From an uncultured bacterium (GTDB lineage Bacteria > Patescibacteriota > Dojkabacteria > CALFHW01), in NCBI GenBank assembly GCA_937876695.1, contig CALFHW010000050.1:1-18952 (forward strand): a stretch of DNA of 18,952 bases. Direction: 5' to 3'. Shown here one piece after another: positions 7,494-14,985 of the stretch (the stretch's first letter is position 1; every line of letters starts with the position of its first letter). Below the pieces are notes generated by a model that was given only the letters and a program-made list of their open reading frames with translations, ran no database searches and had not been told where the DNA came from. Position numbers and translations under genes: made by a program.

Positions 7494-7940
7494 CTAAAGA
7501 ATCGTTAACGTTAAACGCAAAGCATCGAGGTATCCCTCCTCTATCTGCGCGCTTTCACTCCCATCGAGAGTTGGCAAGTCATCCAAGGCAACCCACCTGT
7601 AGGAAGTATGTTCCGAGCTGAGTTGAACCTCATCCAACTCAACTAACACCTGATAGAAAAGCAGCAGCAGTCCCAGACCGCCCTCTAACTCGCGCGATAA
7701 TCTGTATGCACTAAGCAGTTGTCCAACTTCCACAGTCTGGGGGAGATTAACAATTTCCTCATTCAATTCCCTGTTCAAAGTCTCAGCAATAGTCTCGTTG
7801 CCATCAATCCGCCCGCCAGGTATATCCCAATACTTGCTTCCATCACCTCTCTGCGCCAGTAGCACCAGAGCCTTCTTCATTACTGGATTAGTAATCACAC
7901 CTTTGACACCTATGTTGAACGTTTTTGGGTTTTTAGCCAT
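7494..7940 (-). CDS. Nudix hydrolase
   Basis: The 148-residue protein has a complete Nudix box: Gly43, Glu49, Arg57-Glu58 and Glu61-Glu62 in the spacing G-x5-E-x7-RE-x2-EE, within GGRIDGNETIAETLNREL. The segment YWDIPGGRID just before it is characteristic. Members cleave nucleoside diphosphates linked to another group, often as house-cleaning enzymes for oxidised nucleotides or dinucleoside polyphosphates. The substrate is not readable from sequence. It is the first gene of a two-gene operon with the HEAT-repeat protein, and its promoter overlaps that of the divergent HAD-like gene. Confidence 0.92.
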   Translation of the reverse strand: MAKNPKTFNIGVKGVITNPVMKKALVLLAQRGDGSKYWDIPGGRIDGNETIAETLNRELNEEIVNLPQTVEVGQLLSAYRLSRELEGGLGLLLLFYQVLVELDEVQLSSEHTSYRWVALDDLPTLDGSESAQIEEGYLDALRLTLTIL

Positions 7941-7964
7941 GTTTATGACATATATTATACAATA
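7941..7964. promoter_or_regulatory. Overlapping divergent promoters
   Basis: The 24-base gap holds a minus-strand TATAAT (7954-7959) 13 bases before the Nudix ATG and a plus-strand TATTAT (7953-7958) exactly 6 bases before the HAD-like ATG at 7965. The two -10 boxes occupy nearly the same bases on opposite strands. Confidence 0.5.
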
Positions 7965-8423
7965 ATGACAACAATGAAAATAAAAGCCATCCTATCGGAT
8001 TTTTCGAACACTTTGCTCTTCCCAGTAGATCGTGAATACAGAGGCTCTTTAAATTCACTTTACAACCAACTGAAAGATAGCGTCGAGTTTAACTTCTGGC
8101 AACACTTTTCATGGAATCAACACTTGTATAGACAGTACCAACAGTTTAAGTCAGAGGGTGTAAAACTTTATGTATTTACAACAGGTAGCATTCAAGCTGA
8201 CAAAGCACTAACTGAGAAAATGCAGCTCTTCACTTCGGTATTTACAGTGGCATCAATTGGCAACCTTGAAAAAGAAAACTCTCAAGCCTACCTCGAGATT
8301 GCCCAAAGAATTGAAACCGATCCACATGAAATCTTATTCATCGATGATACCCAACTAAATATCGACGCCGCTAACACAGCTGGCCTAAACACTAAGCTCT
8401 ACATGCCAGGATTGACTATATAA
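7965..8423 (+). CDS. HAD-like protein with altered catalytic motif
   Basis: The 152-residue protein has the core of a haloacid dehalogenase fold. It has motif I DFSNTLL (Asp12 nucleophile position), motif II VFTTGS, a Lys in KENS and motif IV LFIDDTQLNIDAANTAG. In motif I the second Asp, the usual acid/base of phosphatases, is Ser14 (DxS instead of DxD). HAD members without this Asp usually have altered chemistry or are weak phosphatases. There is no room for a large cap domain. The start at 7965 is supported by the leaderless-type -10 box, and a second ATG lies at 7974. The product is distinct from the HAD phosphatase at 1594. Confidence 0.75.
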   Translation: MTTMKIKAILSDFSNTLLFPVDREYRGSLNSLYNQLKDSVEFNFWQHFSWNQHLYRQYQQFKSEGVKLYVFTTGSIQADKALTEKMQLFTSVFTVASIGNLEKENSQAYLEIAQRIETDPHEILFIDDTQLNIDAANTAGLNTKLYMPGLTI

Positions 8424-8449
8424 AAACCCAGGATAATCCAGAAGTACTC

Positions 8450-8854
8450 TTAGACGACCTGCTCTGTCTTGCTGGAGAATAAGTTGATAACTACTGCCAA
8501 AATCGTAGCTAAAATCAGCCACATCACGATTGCAACCAAAGAAGCCGCTTCAAAATAGCCGCCTTCTACTACCTGACTTGGGAAAATTCCACGCGCAGGC
8601 GCTACAAAGATATTGGTAAGATTCAGAATAAAAGTTACGAAACCTACCTGGTTTGCACCGAGTAGTAAAAACATGAACCTGATAAATATGAATAAGTTCA
8701 AAATCGCTACGAAGGTATAGATGATTTGATTAGTTTTATTGATGAAGAAATCCTCTACATTGCCGCGTTTGCTAGTGACTACATTACTTTTTGATACTTG
8801 TCCGGTAACTGGGTTCTGTGAAACTGTGGTTGTTTCTATAGTGCTGGAATCCAT
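8450..8854 (-). CDS. YggT-like small membrane protein
   Basis: The 134-residue protein has a polar N-terminal tail rich in Ser/Thr (1-40) and two membrane helices, about residues 43-66 and 101-126. The loop between them, ILNLTNIFVAPARGIFP (about 76-92), matches the conserved segment between helices of YggT/YlmG-family proteins, where a Pro-Arg-Gly-Phe-Pro-like patch is usual. YggT relatives are linked to cell division or osmotic stress in other bacteria and to chloroplast nucleoid distribution in plants, but no exact role is known. It is a single gene, converging with the HAD-like gene across 26 bases. Confidence 0.65.
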   Translation of the reverse strand: MDSSTIETTTVSQNPVTGQVSKSNVVTSKRGNVEDFFINKTNQIIYTFVAILNLFIFIRFMFLLLGANQVGFVTFILNLTNIFVAPARGIFPSQVVEGGYFEAASLVAIVMWLILATILAVVINLFSSKTEQVV

Positions 8855-9048
8855 CGTTGTTTTATGAAAAAAGTAAACTACTTAAAGTGCGGGAGCTAGG
8901 AAAAATAAAATAGGGAAATCGTTCGTGTACAATTTTATTATACACTTATTTGGGAGCTATTGTGAATCTTTATACTTTAATCTAAATGAATCAAATTTAC
9001 GTGTTCGAGTTGTGATATATCTGATCAATATGTTAAAATCGCTTGTAA
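8855..9048. promoter_or_regulatory. Divergent intergenic region, 194 bases
   Basis: This AT-rich gap separates the YggT-like and Ham1 genes. It holds an extended -10 (TGT TAAAAT, 9031-9039) 9 bases before the Ham1 ATG. An 8-base direct repeat GGGAGCTA occurs at 8891-8898 and 8952-8959. A short inverted repeat GTGTA...TACAC lies between the direct repeats at about 8925-8945. Only short ORFs of about ten codons occur, so no gene is called. Confidence 0.4.
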
Positions 9049-9684
9049 ATGAGAAAATTACTGATCGCGAGCGCAAATACTGATAAGATTTGGTTGGCTA
9101 GTCACCTATTCCAGGAGTATGAGTTAGTGAATTTAGCAGATCTACCTGGCGAGATTTGGATGGCAATTGCAAATAATCCTGAAGGAGTTGGAACGGTTGA
9201 GGAAATCGCTGCTCGCAAGGCCAAGTTCGCTTACGAACTAATAAGGTTGCCGGTCTGGGCAAATGACATGGGTATGCAGCTACCAATTGGAAGTGGATTC
9301 CCTGAGGCATACATAAAAAGTTTTGGGGATCCAGGGCGCCAGGAATTAAACGAATCAACCTCGGGTCTATTGTATCAAGCTCGCTTTGAAGGAGAAGGTC
9401 CAATTGAAGGTTTATTAACAATCGCCACTTCTATCTGCAACGATGGAAGAGTTGCTACTCGTGTAGTCGAGCTTCAAGGGGTACTGGATTTGCATAGGTT
9501 AGCGGACTGGCAGCCTGGGCAACAGTTCAGACTACCTGATTTCCTTAACTTACACGGGTACGGGGAGCGGACCTGGTATGAACTCACAACTGAAGAGTAT
9601 CGGGAAATATTTGCCGAACCGAACAAAGAGATGTTTAGTGAAGTTGGATTGGGATTCAACCCAATCGAGGGTGGGATCAAATAG
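9049..9684 (+). CDS. Divergent Ham1/RdgB-family NTP pyrophosphatase
   Basis: The 211-residue protein follows the Ham1/RdgB layout. It opens with a start strand LLIASANTDK (4-13, family form LLIATxNxxK). YELVNLADLP and VEEIAARKAKFAYELIRLPV correspond to the EENAxxKA helix. ANDMGMQLP (about 72-80) replaces the usual ADDSGLEVD. FPEAYIKSF takes the place of PGVYSARF. Enzymes of this family hydrolyse inosine/xanthosine triphosphate to the monophosphate and so keep deaminated purines out of nucleic acids. The departures at the Asp-Asp-Ser motif make the substrate uncertain, although the first Asp equivalent is Asn and the second Asp remains. Its stop lies three bases from the stop of the convergent exosortase gene. 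Confidence 0.7.
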   Translation: MRKLLIASANTDKIWLASHLFQEYELVNLADLPGEIWMAIANNPEGVGTVEEIAARKAKFAYELIRLPVWANDMGMQLPIGSGFPEAYIKSFGDPGRQELNESTSGLLYQARFEGEGPIEGLLTIATSICNDGRVATRVVELQGVLDLHRLADWQPGQQFRLPDFLNLHGYGERTWYELTTEEYREIFAEPNKEMFSEVGLGFNPIEGGIK

Positions 9685-9687
9685 CGA

Positions 9688-11028
9688 CTAAATAACCGAT
9701 TTAACTCTGAGTACAAACAGATTTGGGCAACTGTTGTTCAGCCGCCAGCTGAGGAATGTCGCCAGTTCGCCAGTCTGCTGGCCGCAGGACTCCGCGTAGA
9801 AGTTTACTTTGGAGCCTGTAAAGGTCAATTCTAGGTTACTGTTATCACCCTGTTCATAGATAATCCGCTGAGAGACAGGGTTGCCATTGCCAAGTAGGTT
9901 GAGGTTAGAGAAAATTCTGGAATCAGCGGAGATGAAATAAATCATCGCAGGCTTTTCAGGATTGCTGCAGATCTGCGCGGGCTGAATGTGGAGCTCTGAA
10001 GTCAGGGTCTTCAGATTGGGTGGTAGTTCTTGGGCATATTGCTGATAGCCGAAATCATTACAGTTAAGAGTTTGAGCTCGAGGGGTAGCTGTCCAGGCGA
10101 TCGAAACCAATAGTAGGATGGCCAGAAAAATATTTAGAGCTAGTAGTAATTGCGATAGTCTCCTCCTAGAGAGTTTGGAATTGCGCAGAGATGGGATTTT
10201 AGTCGCTAGATAGCGAAGTTGCTTGGAAGAATTGGCAAAGGATAGACGCCCTAATGTGGGAAATAATAGCAAGCCAATAATCACGCTAAGCCCTGCCACT
10301 AAGTAGTTTAGCTGTCTATGCAGTTCAAATAGTCCAGAAATGTCTAGCAGGTTCTGGGAGATAGCGAGACCAAGTAGGTGGACGAAGTTGAGTAATAGAA
10401 AGATAAATATTACTCCCAAAATGTACGCCAGAGTTTTTAGGCTGTTCTTGCGCATTAGTGAGCAGTAGATTGCTACGAAATAGCCCAAGAGGAAGATGGT
10501 AGCGATGCCAGCGCAGTTTAAATCTACAGTGGCGATGTTGTTTCCAGTGATGATTTGAGTCCCTTGTAAGATCGTCTCAGGCTCGATGAGCTTTACAATT
10601 ACGCCGATTCCGGAGGCGTAAACATTGCGAATTACAAAGCCCAGACTGTAGTTCACAAAATATTCCAGTGGCAGCATCGCGATAAAAGCAACCACTAGGC
10701 CAAATTTCGTGCGCATTTGCACCCTGCTTGAGCGCGCGTAATCGAGGAAAAAGCCGAGGATGATGAGTAACTGCAGCGAGCTGAAGTTAACCACCAAAGA
10801 CAGGCAAAAGATGAGAAAGTAGCTCCAGCCAAATTTTCTGAAGTGGTGGAAAATACTTTCTAGGGTAATGCTGGCGGGCCAGAGAAGAACGAGGGGAACT
10901 AGAATGAGGATGACGCGCTGCCAGCCAAAGTCCAGCAGTCTCTGGGTAAGCCAGAAGACGGCGGCTAAAAAAGCCGCCGTCCCTAAAACCAATCCTAATT
11001 TACTGATTTGCCTGACTAAACCGCGCAT
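9688..11028 (-). CDS. Exosortase/archaeosortase-like membrane protease with extra C-terminal domain
   Basis: This 446-residue protein is polytopic, with about eight membrane helices in residues 10-260 and one near 291-312. The segment GTQIITGNNIATVDLNCAGI (about 156-175) matches the exosortase active-site block, giving the catalytic Cys172. The following block ends LLNFVHLLGLA, where the family has NxxR, so the expected Arg is His217. ELHRQLNYLVAG supplies the conserved His237. Exosortases cleave C-terminal sorting signals of exported proteins. The protein ends in a polar domain (about 313-446) containing four cysteines (323, 354, 415, 434), likely outside the membrane. A TTG three bases upstream is possible. 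The ATG at 11028 starts 16 bases after the VIT/VWA gene, whose tail is the probable substrate. Confidence 0.72.
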   Translation of the reverse strand: MRGLVRQISKLGLVLGTAAFLAAVFWLTQRLLDFGWQRVILILVPLVLLWPASITLESIFHHFRKFGWSYFLIFCLSLVVNFSSLQLLIILGFFLDYARSSRVQMRTKFGLVVAFIAMLPLEYFVNYSLGFVIRNVYASGIGVIVKLIEPETILQGTQIITGNNIATVDLNCAGIATIFLLGYFVAIYCSLMRKNSLKTLAYILGVIFIFLLLNFVHLLGLAISQNLLDISGLFELHRQLNYLVAGLSVIIGLLLFPTLGRLSFANSSKQLRYLATKIPSLRNSKLSRRRLSQLLLALNIFLAILLLVSIAWTATPRAQTLNCNDFGYQQYAQELPPNLKTLTSELHIQPAQICSNPEKPAMIYFISADSRIFSNLNLLGNGNPVSQRIIYEQGDNSNLELTFTGSKVNFYAESCGQQTGELATFLSWRLNNSCPNLFVLRVKSVI

Positions 11029-11044
11029 CAAAAGTTTCTAAAAA

Positions 11045-13903
11045 CTATACTCTGCCCTGCAAGAGTTTCTTCTGACTCCCTTGCTGCCTGCGGGCCGCTA
11101 GCAGTAGAATTGAACAGATCAAGCCGAGCATCAATACCATTTTATAATCGGCGCTCTCTGGGAAAGAGATCTGCTCGATATTTATCTCGTCGGTACTTCC
11201 AGGCTGCTGCGAATTATTGTTAGTAAAATCATCAGTCAAATTATCTAACATCACTTTCTGCCAGTCCGTCTCTAAGGCGATATAAGCGGTAAATGGCGCT
11301 AGGATGCCTTCCTGTTTACCTGATTTGAAAATCTCTATTGCAAGTGCTGAGCGGTTATTCGCCTGCAAGCTTCTCAGCTTAGCATTTAGCTGAGCTAGCT
11401 TCTGAAGTTTACTACCTGCCTTAAAAACCTCGACGGGTTGCGTGGTAGATTGCACCTCGATACCGCCGTTAAACACCTGCCCACCATTAGCCAGACTCAA
11501 TAGCAACAAATCCTGTGGTAGCGAATTAAACTGCTCGCCAAAATCATAGACATGCAGGCTAGCGCTGCCTAGCTGATCAATATCCAGACTTAGCAGCTTT
11601 GAAAAGCTGAGCTGATTGAGATCGTGCTCGGAATCATCCCTGAATAAGATAATTTGCTGGTCCATTAGGTCATTGGAATTGATAAATTTCACTAATTTAT
11701 CAGACGCAGATGGCCCCCTAAACTCAAGCTCAGAGATTTTGGCCTGCAAGGCAACTAAATCACGCGAATCTCCTAGCTTATCCACCTTATAGCTGTAAGA
11801 ATAAACAGCTACCTCGTAGCCCTCTGCAGCCAATTTCCTGGCAAACTCAACCGCCTTAGCCTTAGATTCTTCGCTAAATTCGCTGGCGCTAAAAGAGTTA
11901 TCGATCAGCAATGTATATTCACGCTGTTCACCAGTCTGTTTATAAACCTGCAAGTCTTGCTTGTATGCTGGTCTTGCAATTTGGTTGTATTCAAATAAGC
12001 TGCTAGCAGCTAACTGCTGCTCCTTATGTTGAAGGTCTAATTTTACTCTAGTATTCCCGATAGCTAAGTTGCGCACCTGCTCAATTTTCACCAGTCCAGC
12101 GACGTCATCAGACTCAAACTTTATCTGTACCCTCTGCCAGTCTGGGTTACCAGAACCTCTAGGAAAAATCGGATACACTCTAAGTCTAAAAGTACGCGGA
12201 CCGATTTGTTCTAACAGAGCCGGATCGGTTCTTCGATTGATGCTGGCCTGATAAACTCTTTGCGCGGCAGCTCTAGGCGCAACCACTCCTTGGTTTTGCA
12301 GATACTGGCCTAGCTTAAGGTCGGTGACGACGCTATCTTCTGGCAAACTGAACACCATCACTGCCTCTTCTTCTAGGTTGCTATTGCTCAGGAATTTGAA
12401 GTCCAACGTAGTCAAAAGACCACCCTCTTGCTTCTCCACAGTAGTAAAAAACTCCTCGAGCACTACTTTCTGTGCCTTTATATCCAGCGCTGTGGCCTCT
12501 CCCCCTGTTCTTCTGCCGAAGTCGAATAATCCCCCGAAGGAAGAATTGGAATTTACCCAATTTATGTAGTCCGCTTGCTCGGCATTGATATCTGCATCAA
12601 AAGCAATTGAATAGACCTTGGCAGCTAGATACTCATCTGAAAGATTACCTTTATAGATCAAAAATGGCGCCAGCAGCCTCAGACCTAGCTGCGAAATTTC
12701 GCCGACCTTGTCCTCTAGCCTGATCGAGGCTCTCTGCTTTCTACTGTCTAGCATGTAAATTCTAGGCAATACATGCAGCCTAGCCAGATCATGTTTATCC
12801 GCCTCACTGAAATCGCCAATTACCTTTTCGAGCGCTGTGAAATCTCCCTCGGTGTACGCTCTCTCGAGTTCTTTGTATTTGGCCAAATCTGGGTTGAACT
12901 GGGTAACTGTGAAAATAATTACCAATAGAGGCATCAAGGCAATTCCCGCAGCCAATAACGCGTAATTATGCAGACCATAACCCCATTTGTGAATATATCT
13001 CAGTGATTTGTAGGTGTCGTAAGCGTAGACTAAGAAAGCATATACAGGGATCAGTAAGAAAAAGATCGCAAATATCAGCAGAAAAACCAAACCAATGAAA
13101 CTAGCCGTTATATCTGGCATATAATAGATATTGGTATTTATGCTCAGGTTGTTTAGATTCTTGGCTAACTCAACCAAAATGCTAGCCAATACTGTAGCAG
13201 CTCCAACAGACCAAATCGCCAGGACGTAACCTGAAATTGAGGTCGCCAGACCATTTATAAGTGCTTTAACGGCAATATAGAGCTGCCGCGTCCCGCCGTG
13301 ACCTGCATCTCCAATCAGTTGGATTGCTATGTAGGCAAGACCTGTGAGTGTGGTGACGGCTAGAAATATATTTAGTTGTTCATTTTCAAAATTAGGAATT
13401 ATCAACTTAATAATCGCCATCATAAACAGTGGCAAAAACGCCGCTAAGAACAGCTTAGTTACTGCGCCGTAGCGCTGCTTACTAAACAGCACGATGCTCC
13501 ACAGGAGCATAAAGCCCGGCAAAACCACTGCTCCCAGCGCGGTTAGCAAGAACGAAAGGTTGCGCAGCTCTGGCTCCGAGGCCCATAAGGACAGCAAAAC
13601 TATAGCCAAAGGCAATACAGCCAAGGCGATCAGAGAATTGAATCCCAGGGCAATCAGGCTCAATATTTTAGAAAAAATTCTTTTAGGTTCTGGGATAGGG
13701 CCGATATTACTGGCAATTTTCTGCAATTGCTCGTGATCGAGCTTTTTTGCTTCCATGAGATCTGCTAACAGCGAACTTTTTAAGTCCTGCCTAGTCTCCT
13801 TATCTCGGACTTGATCAATTTTAATGGCCAATCCTTGCAGTATTTCCCTACTCTTTTGGTCCTCTAGTTCGAACTTTTTCTTATATAGATTGATGGCGAT
13901 CAT
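11045..13903 (-). CDS. VIT and VWA-like domain membrane protein with C-terminal exosortase sorting tail
   Basis: The 952-residue protein starts with a polar, charged region (1-75). About seven membrane helices lie between residues 78 and 335. A charged linker follows, then a VIT domain around 475-630 with VFSLPEDSVVTDLKLG (518-532) and ALLEQIGPRTFRLRVYPIFP (562-581), both typical of inter-alpha-trypsin-type VIT domains. A VWA-like domain follows, with MIDAS-type DNSFS at 668-672. GILAPFTAYIALE (866-878) is the segment that usually closes VIT/VWA proteins. The last 40 residues form a sorting tail: FPESAD (914-919), one membrane helix (920-937), then RRQ and KK. Size and layout resemble proteins sorted by the XrtN and XrtK exosortases of Bacteroidetes. 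It lies between the PadR regulator (3-base gap) and the exosortase. Confidence 0.82.
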   Translation of the reverse strand: MIAINLYKKKFELEDQKSREILQGLAIKIDQVRDKETRQDLKSSLLADLMEAKKLDHEQLQKIASNIGPIPEPKRIFSKILSLIALGFNSLIALAVLPLAIVLLSLWASEPELRNLSFLLTALGAVVLPGFMLLWSIVLFSKQRYGAVTKLFLAAFLPLFMMAIIKLIIPNFENEQLNIFLAVTTLTGLAYIAIQLIGDAGHGGTRQLYIAVKALINGLATSISGYVLAIWSVGAATVLASILVELAKNLNNLSINTNIYYMPDITASFIGLVFLLIFAIFFLLIPVYAFLVYAYDTYKSLRYIHKWGYGLHNYALLAAGIALMPLLVIIFTVTQFNPDLAKYKELERAYTEGDFTALEKVIGDFSEADKHDLARLHVLPRIYMLDSRKQRASIRLEDKVGEISQLGLRLLAPFLIYKGNLSDEYLAAKVYSIAFDADINAEQADYINWVNSNSSFGGLFDFGRRTGGEATALDIKAQKVVLEEFFTTVEKQEGGLLTTLDFKFLSNSNLEEEAVMVFSLPEDSVVTDLKLGQYLQNQGVVAPRAAAQRVYQASINRRTDPALLEQIGPRTFRLRVYPIFPRGSGNPDWQRVQIKFESDDVAGLVKIEQVRNLAIGNTRVKLDLQHKEQQLAASSLFEYNQIARPAYKQDLQVYKQTGEQREYTLLIDNSFSASEFSEESKAKAVEFARKLAAEGYEVAVYSYSYKVDKLGDSRDLVALQAKISELEFRGPSASDKLVKFINSNDLMDQQIILFRDDSEHDLNQLSFSKLLSLDIDQLGSASLHVYDFGEQFNSLPQDLLLLSLANGGQVFNGGIEVQSTTQPVEVFKAGSKLQKLAQLNAKLRSLQANNRSALAIEIFKSGKQEGILAPFTAYIALETDWQKVMLDNLTDDFTNNNSQQPGSTDEINIEQISFPESADYKMVLMLGLICSILLLAARRQQGSQKKLLQGRV

Positions 13904-13906
13904 TTC

Positions 13907-14263
13907 CTAATCGTTAATAATTAAATTAATTGACTGACTAAATTTTTGCCAGAGTTGCTGCATTTGAGCTAACTGCTGCTGTCCTTGTGGGGAGATTGAG
14001 TAATATTTTTTGATCACGCCTGAGCTGTCTTCAACTATCTTGTAATTGACCAAGCCGTCCTTGCGCATGCGGTTGATCAGAGGATAAAACGTGCCGTCGC
14101 TGATGATTATTCCGCCTTTGGCTAGCTGCTGGGTAATCTCTCTACTGTAGTGTTCACCGCTGCCTAGCACACGCAGAATCAGCATCTCGATGACGCCTTT
14201 TTTGAGTGAGGTTTCAAAGTTGTCAGTCTTGCCGGTGCTATCTACCTGTCCCAAGTTGTCCAT
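13907..14263 (-). CDS. PadR-family transcriptional regulator
   Basis: The 118-residue protein has the PadR winged-helix domain: LKKGVIEMLILRVLGSGEHYSREITQQL (about 20-47) is helix 1-2, ISDGTFYPLINRMRKDGLV (about 56-74) is the recognition helix and following helix, and YYSISPQGQQQLAQM (about 89-103) is the wing and dimer helix. PadR proteins usually repress the adjacent gene and sometimes their own. The gene is the first of the operon with the VIT/VWA protein, three bases downstream, and the exosortase, so it probably controls that system. A TTG at 14281 could add six residues. The ATG at 14263 is chosen because family alignment begins later and no start signal favours the TTG. A palindrome lies 21 bases upstream of the ATG. 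Confidence 0.9.
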   Translation of the reverse strand: MDNLGQVDSTGKTDNFETSLKKGVIEMLILRVLGSGEHYSREITQQLAKGGIIISDGTFYPLINRMRKDGLVNYKIVEDSSGVIKKYYSISPQGQQQLAQMQQLWQKFSQSINLIIND

Positions 14264-14283
14264 ATTGAGATGGTAACACAAGC

Positions 14284-14302
14284 CCCCTTGCGATGCAAGG
14301 GG
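14284..14302. promoter_or_regulatory. Perfect palindrome, candidate PadR operator
   Basis: CCCCTTGC-GAT-GCAAGGGG has two perfect 8-base arms around 3 bases. It sits between the divergent PadR and HD-domain genes, so it cannot be a terminator of a neighbouring gene. A minus-strand -10-like GATAAT (14310-14315) lies just upstream of it, so a bound protein would block the operon start. Confidence 0.55.
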
Positions 14303-14332
14303 ACTTGGAATTATCTACACAATTACACTCAG

Positions 14333-14361
14333 TTACTGTCCGGATTTACCTGGGATATAAT
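14333..14361 (+). promoter_or_regulatory. Promoter for the HD-domain gene
   Basis: TTACTG (14333-14338) and TATAAT (14356-14361) are separated by 17 bases. The start codon follows 33 bases after the -10, so this gene has a real 5' leader of about 27 bases. Confidence 0.5.
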
Positions 14362-14394
14362 ATAATTAAACATTAACTTCAGCACCAAAACTCC

Positions 14395-14985
14395 ATGACC
14401 GACAAGTTAAATGCCCTGCGTGAACACATCACCTCTATTTCAGCCAGTCTTAACTTCATCCACCACAAATGGTTTGTAAAATGGCATTTGGAAATTGTGG
14501 AGCGGATCGCTTTAGAGCTATGTGAAGTGTATCAAGAGGCTGACAAAAACTTGGTACTAGGGCTGGTTTGGATTCATGATTACGCCAAAATTATCGATTT
14601 CGACAATGAGCACGAGTTAGCAACTCTAATGAAGGGCAAGGATCTCCTAGCTGAATTGGGATTTGACGCGGTGTATATTGAAAAGCTGATGGATTATTTG
14701 GTCCAATTTGAAAGCTATATGAACATCGACATTGCTAGCACGCCAATCGAAGTGCAAATCGCGTCTTCCGCAGATGCAGCTGCGCATATGGTTGGGCCGT
14801 TTTTCCCGCTCTATTGGTACGAAAATCCCAGTAAAACCATCCCTGAATTACTCGAATCAAATATCAAGAAGTTGCAGAAAGATTGGGAACGAAAAATAAC
14901 TTTGCCCGAGGTGAAAAAGCAGTTTGCAGAGCTACACAAATCGATGATGACCATGGCTGGCAAGCTGCCTGAGAGGTTTTTATAG
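14395..14985 (+). CDS. HD-domain phosphohydrolase-like protein
   Basis: The 196-residue protein has the metal ligands of the HD superfamily in order: His31 (KWHLEIV), His61-Asp62 (WIHDYAK) and Asp127 (SSADAAAH). Such proteins hydrolyse phosphate esters, often of nucleotides. The substrate is not clear here. The single HD domain occupies residues 25-140, and the last 50 residues are a charged helical tail ending in LPERFL. It is divergent from the PadR operon and shares the intergenic palindrome, so common control is possible. Its stop overlaps the stop of pyrB on the other strand by six bases. Confidence 0.82.
   Translation: MTDKLNALREHITSISASLNFIHHKWFVKWHLEIVERIALELCEVYQEADKNLVLGLVWIHDYAKIIDFDNEHELATLMKGKDLLAELGFDAVYIEKLMDYLVQFESYMNIDIASTPIEVQIASSADAAAHMVGPFFPLYWYENPSKTIPELLESNIKKLQKDWERKITLPEVKKQFAELHKSMMTMAGKLPERFL

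Noticed and set aside
14264..14281. TTG start for the PadR gene at 14281
   Set aside because: It adds six residues outside the family domain with no start signal, and the ATG at 14263 is adequate.
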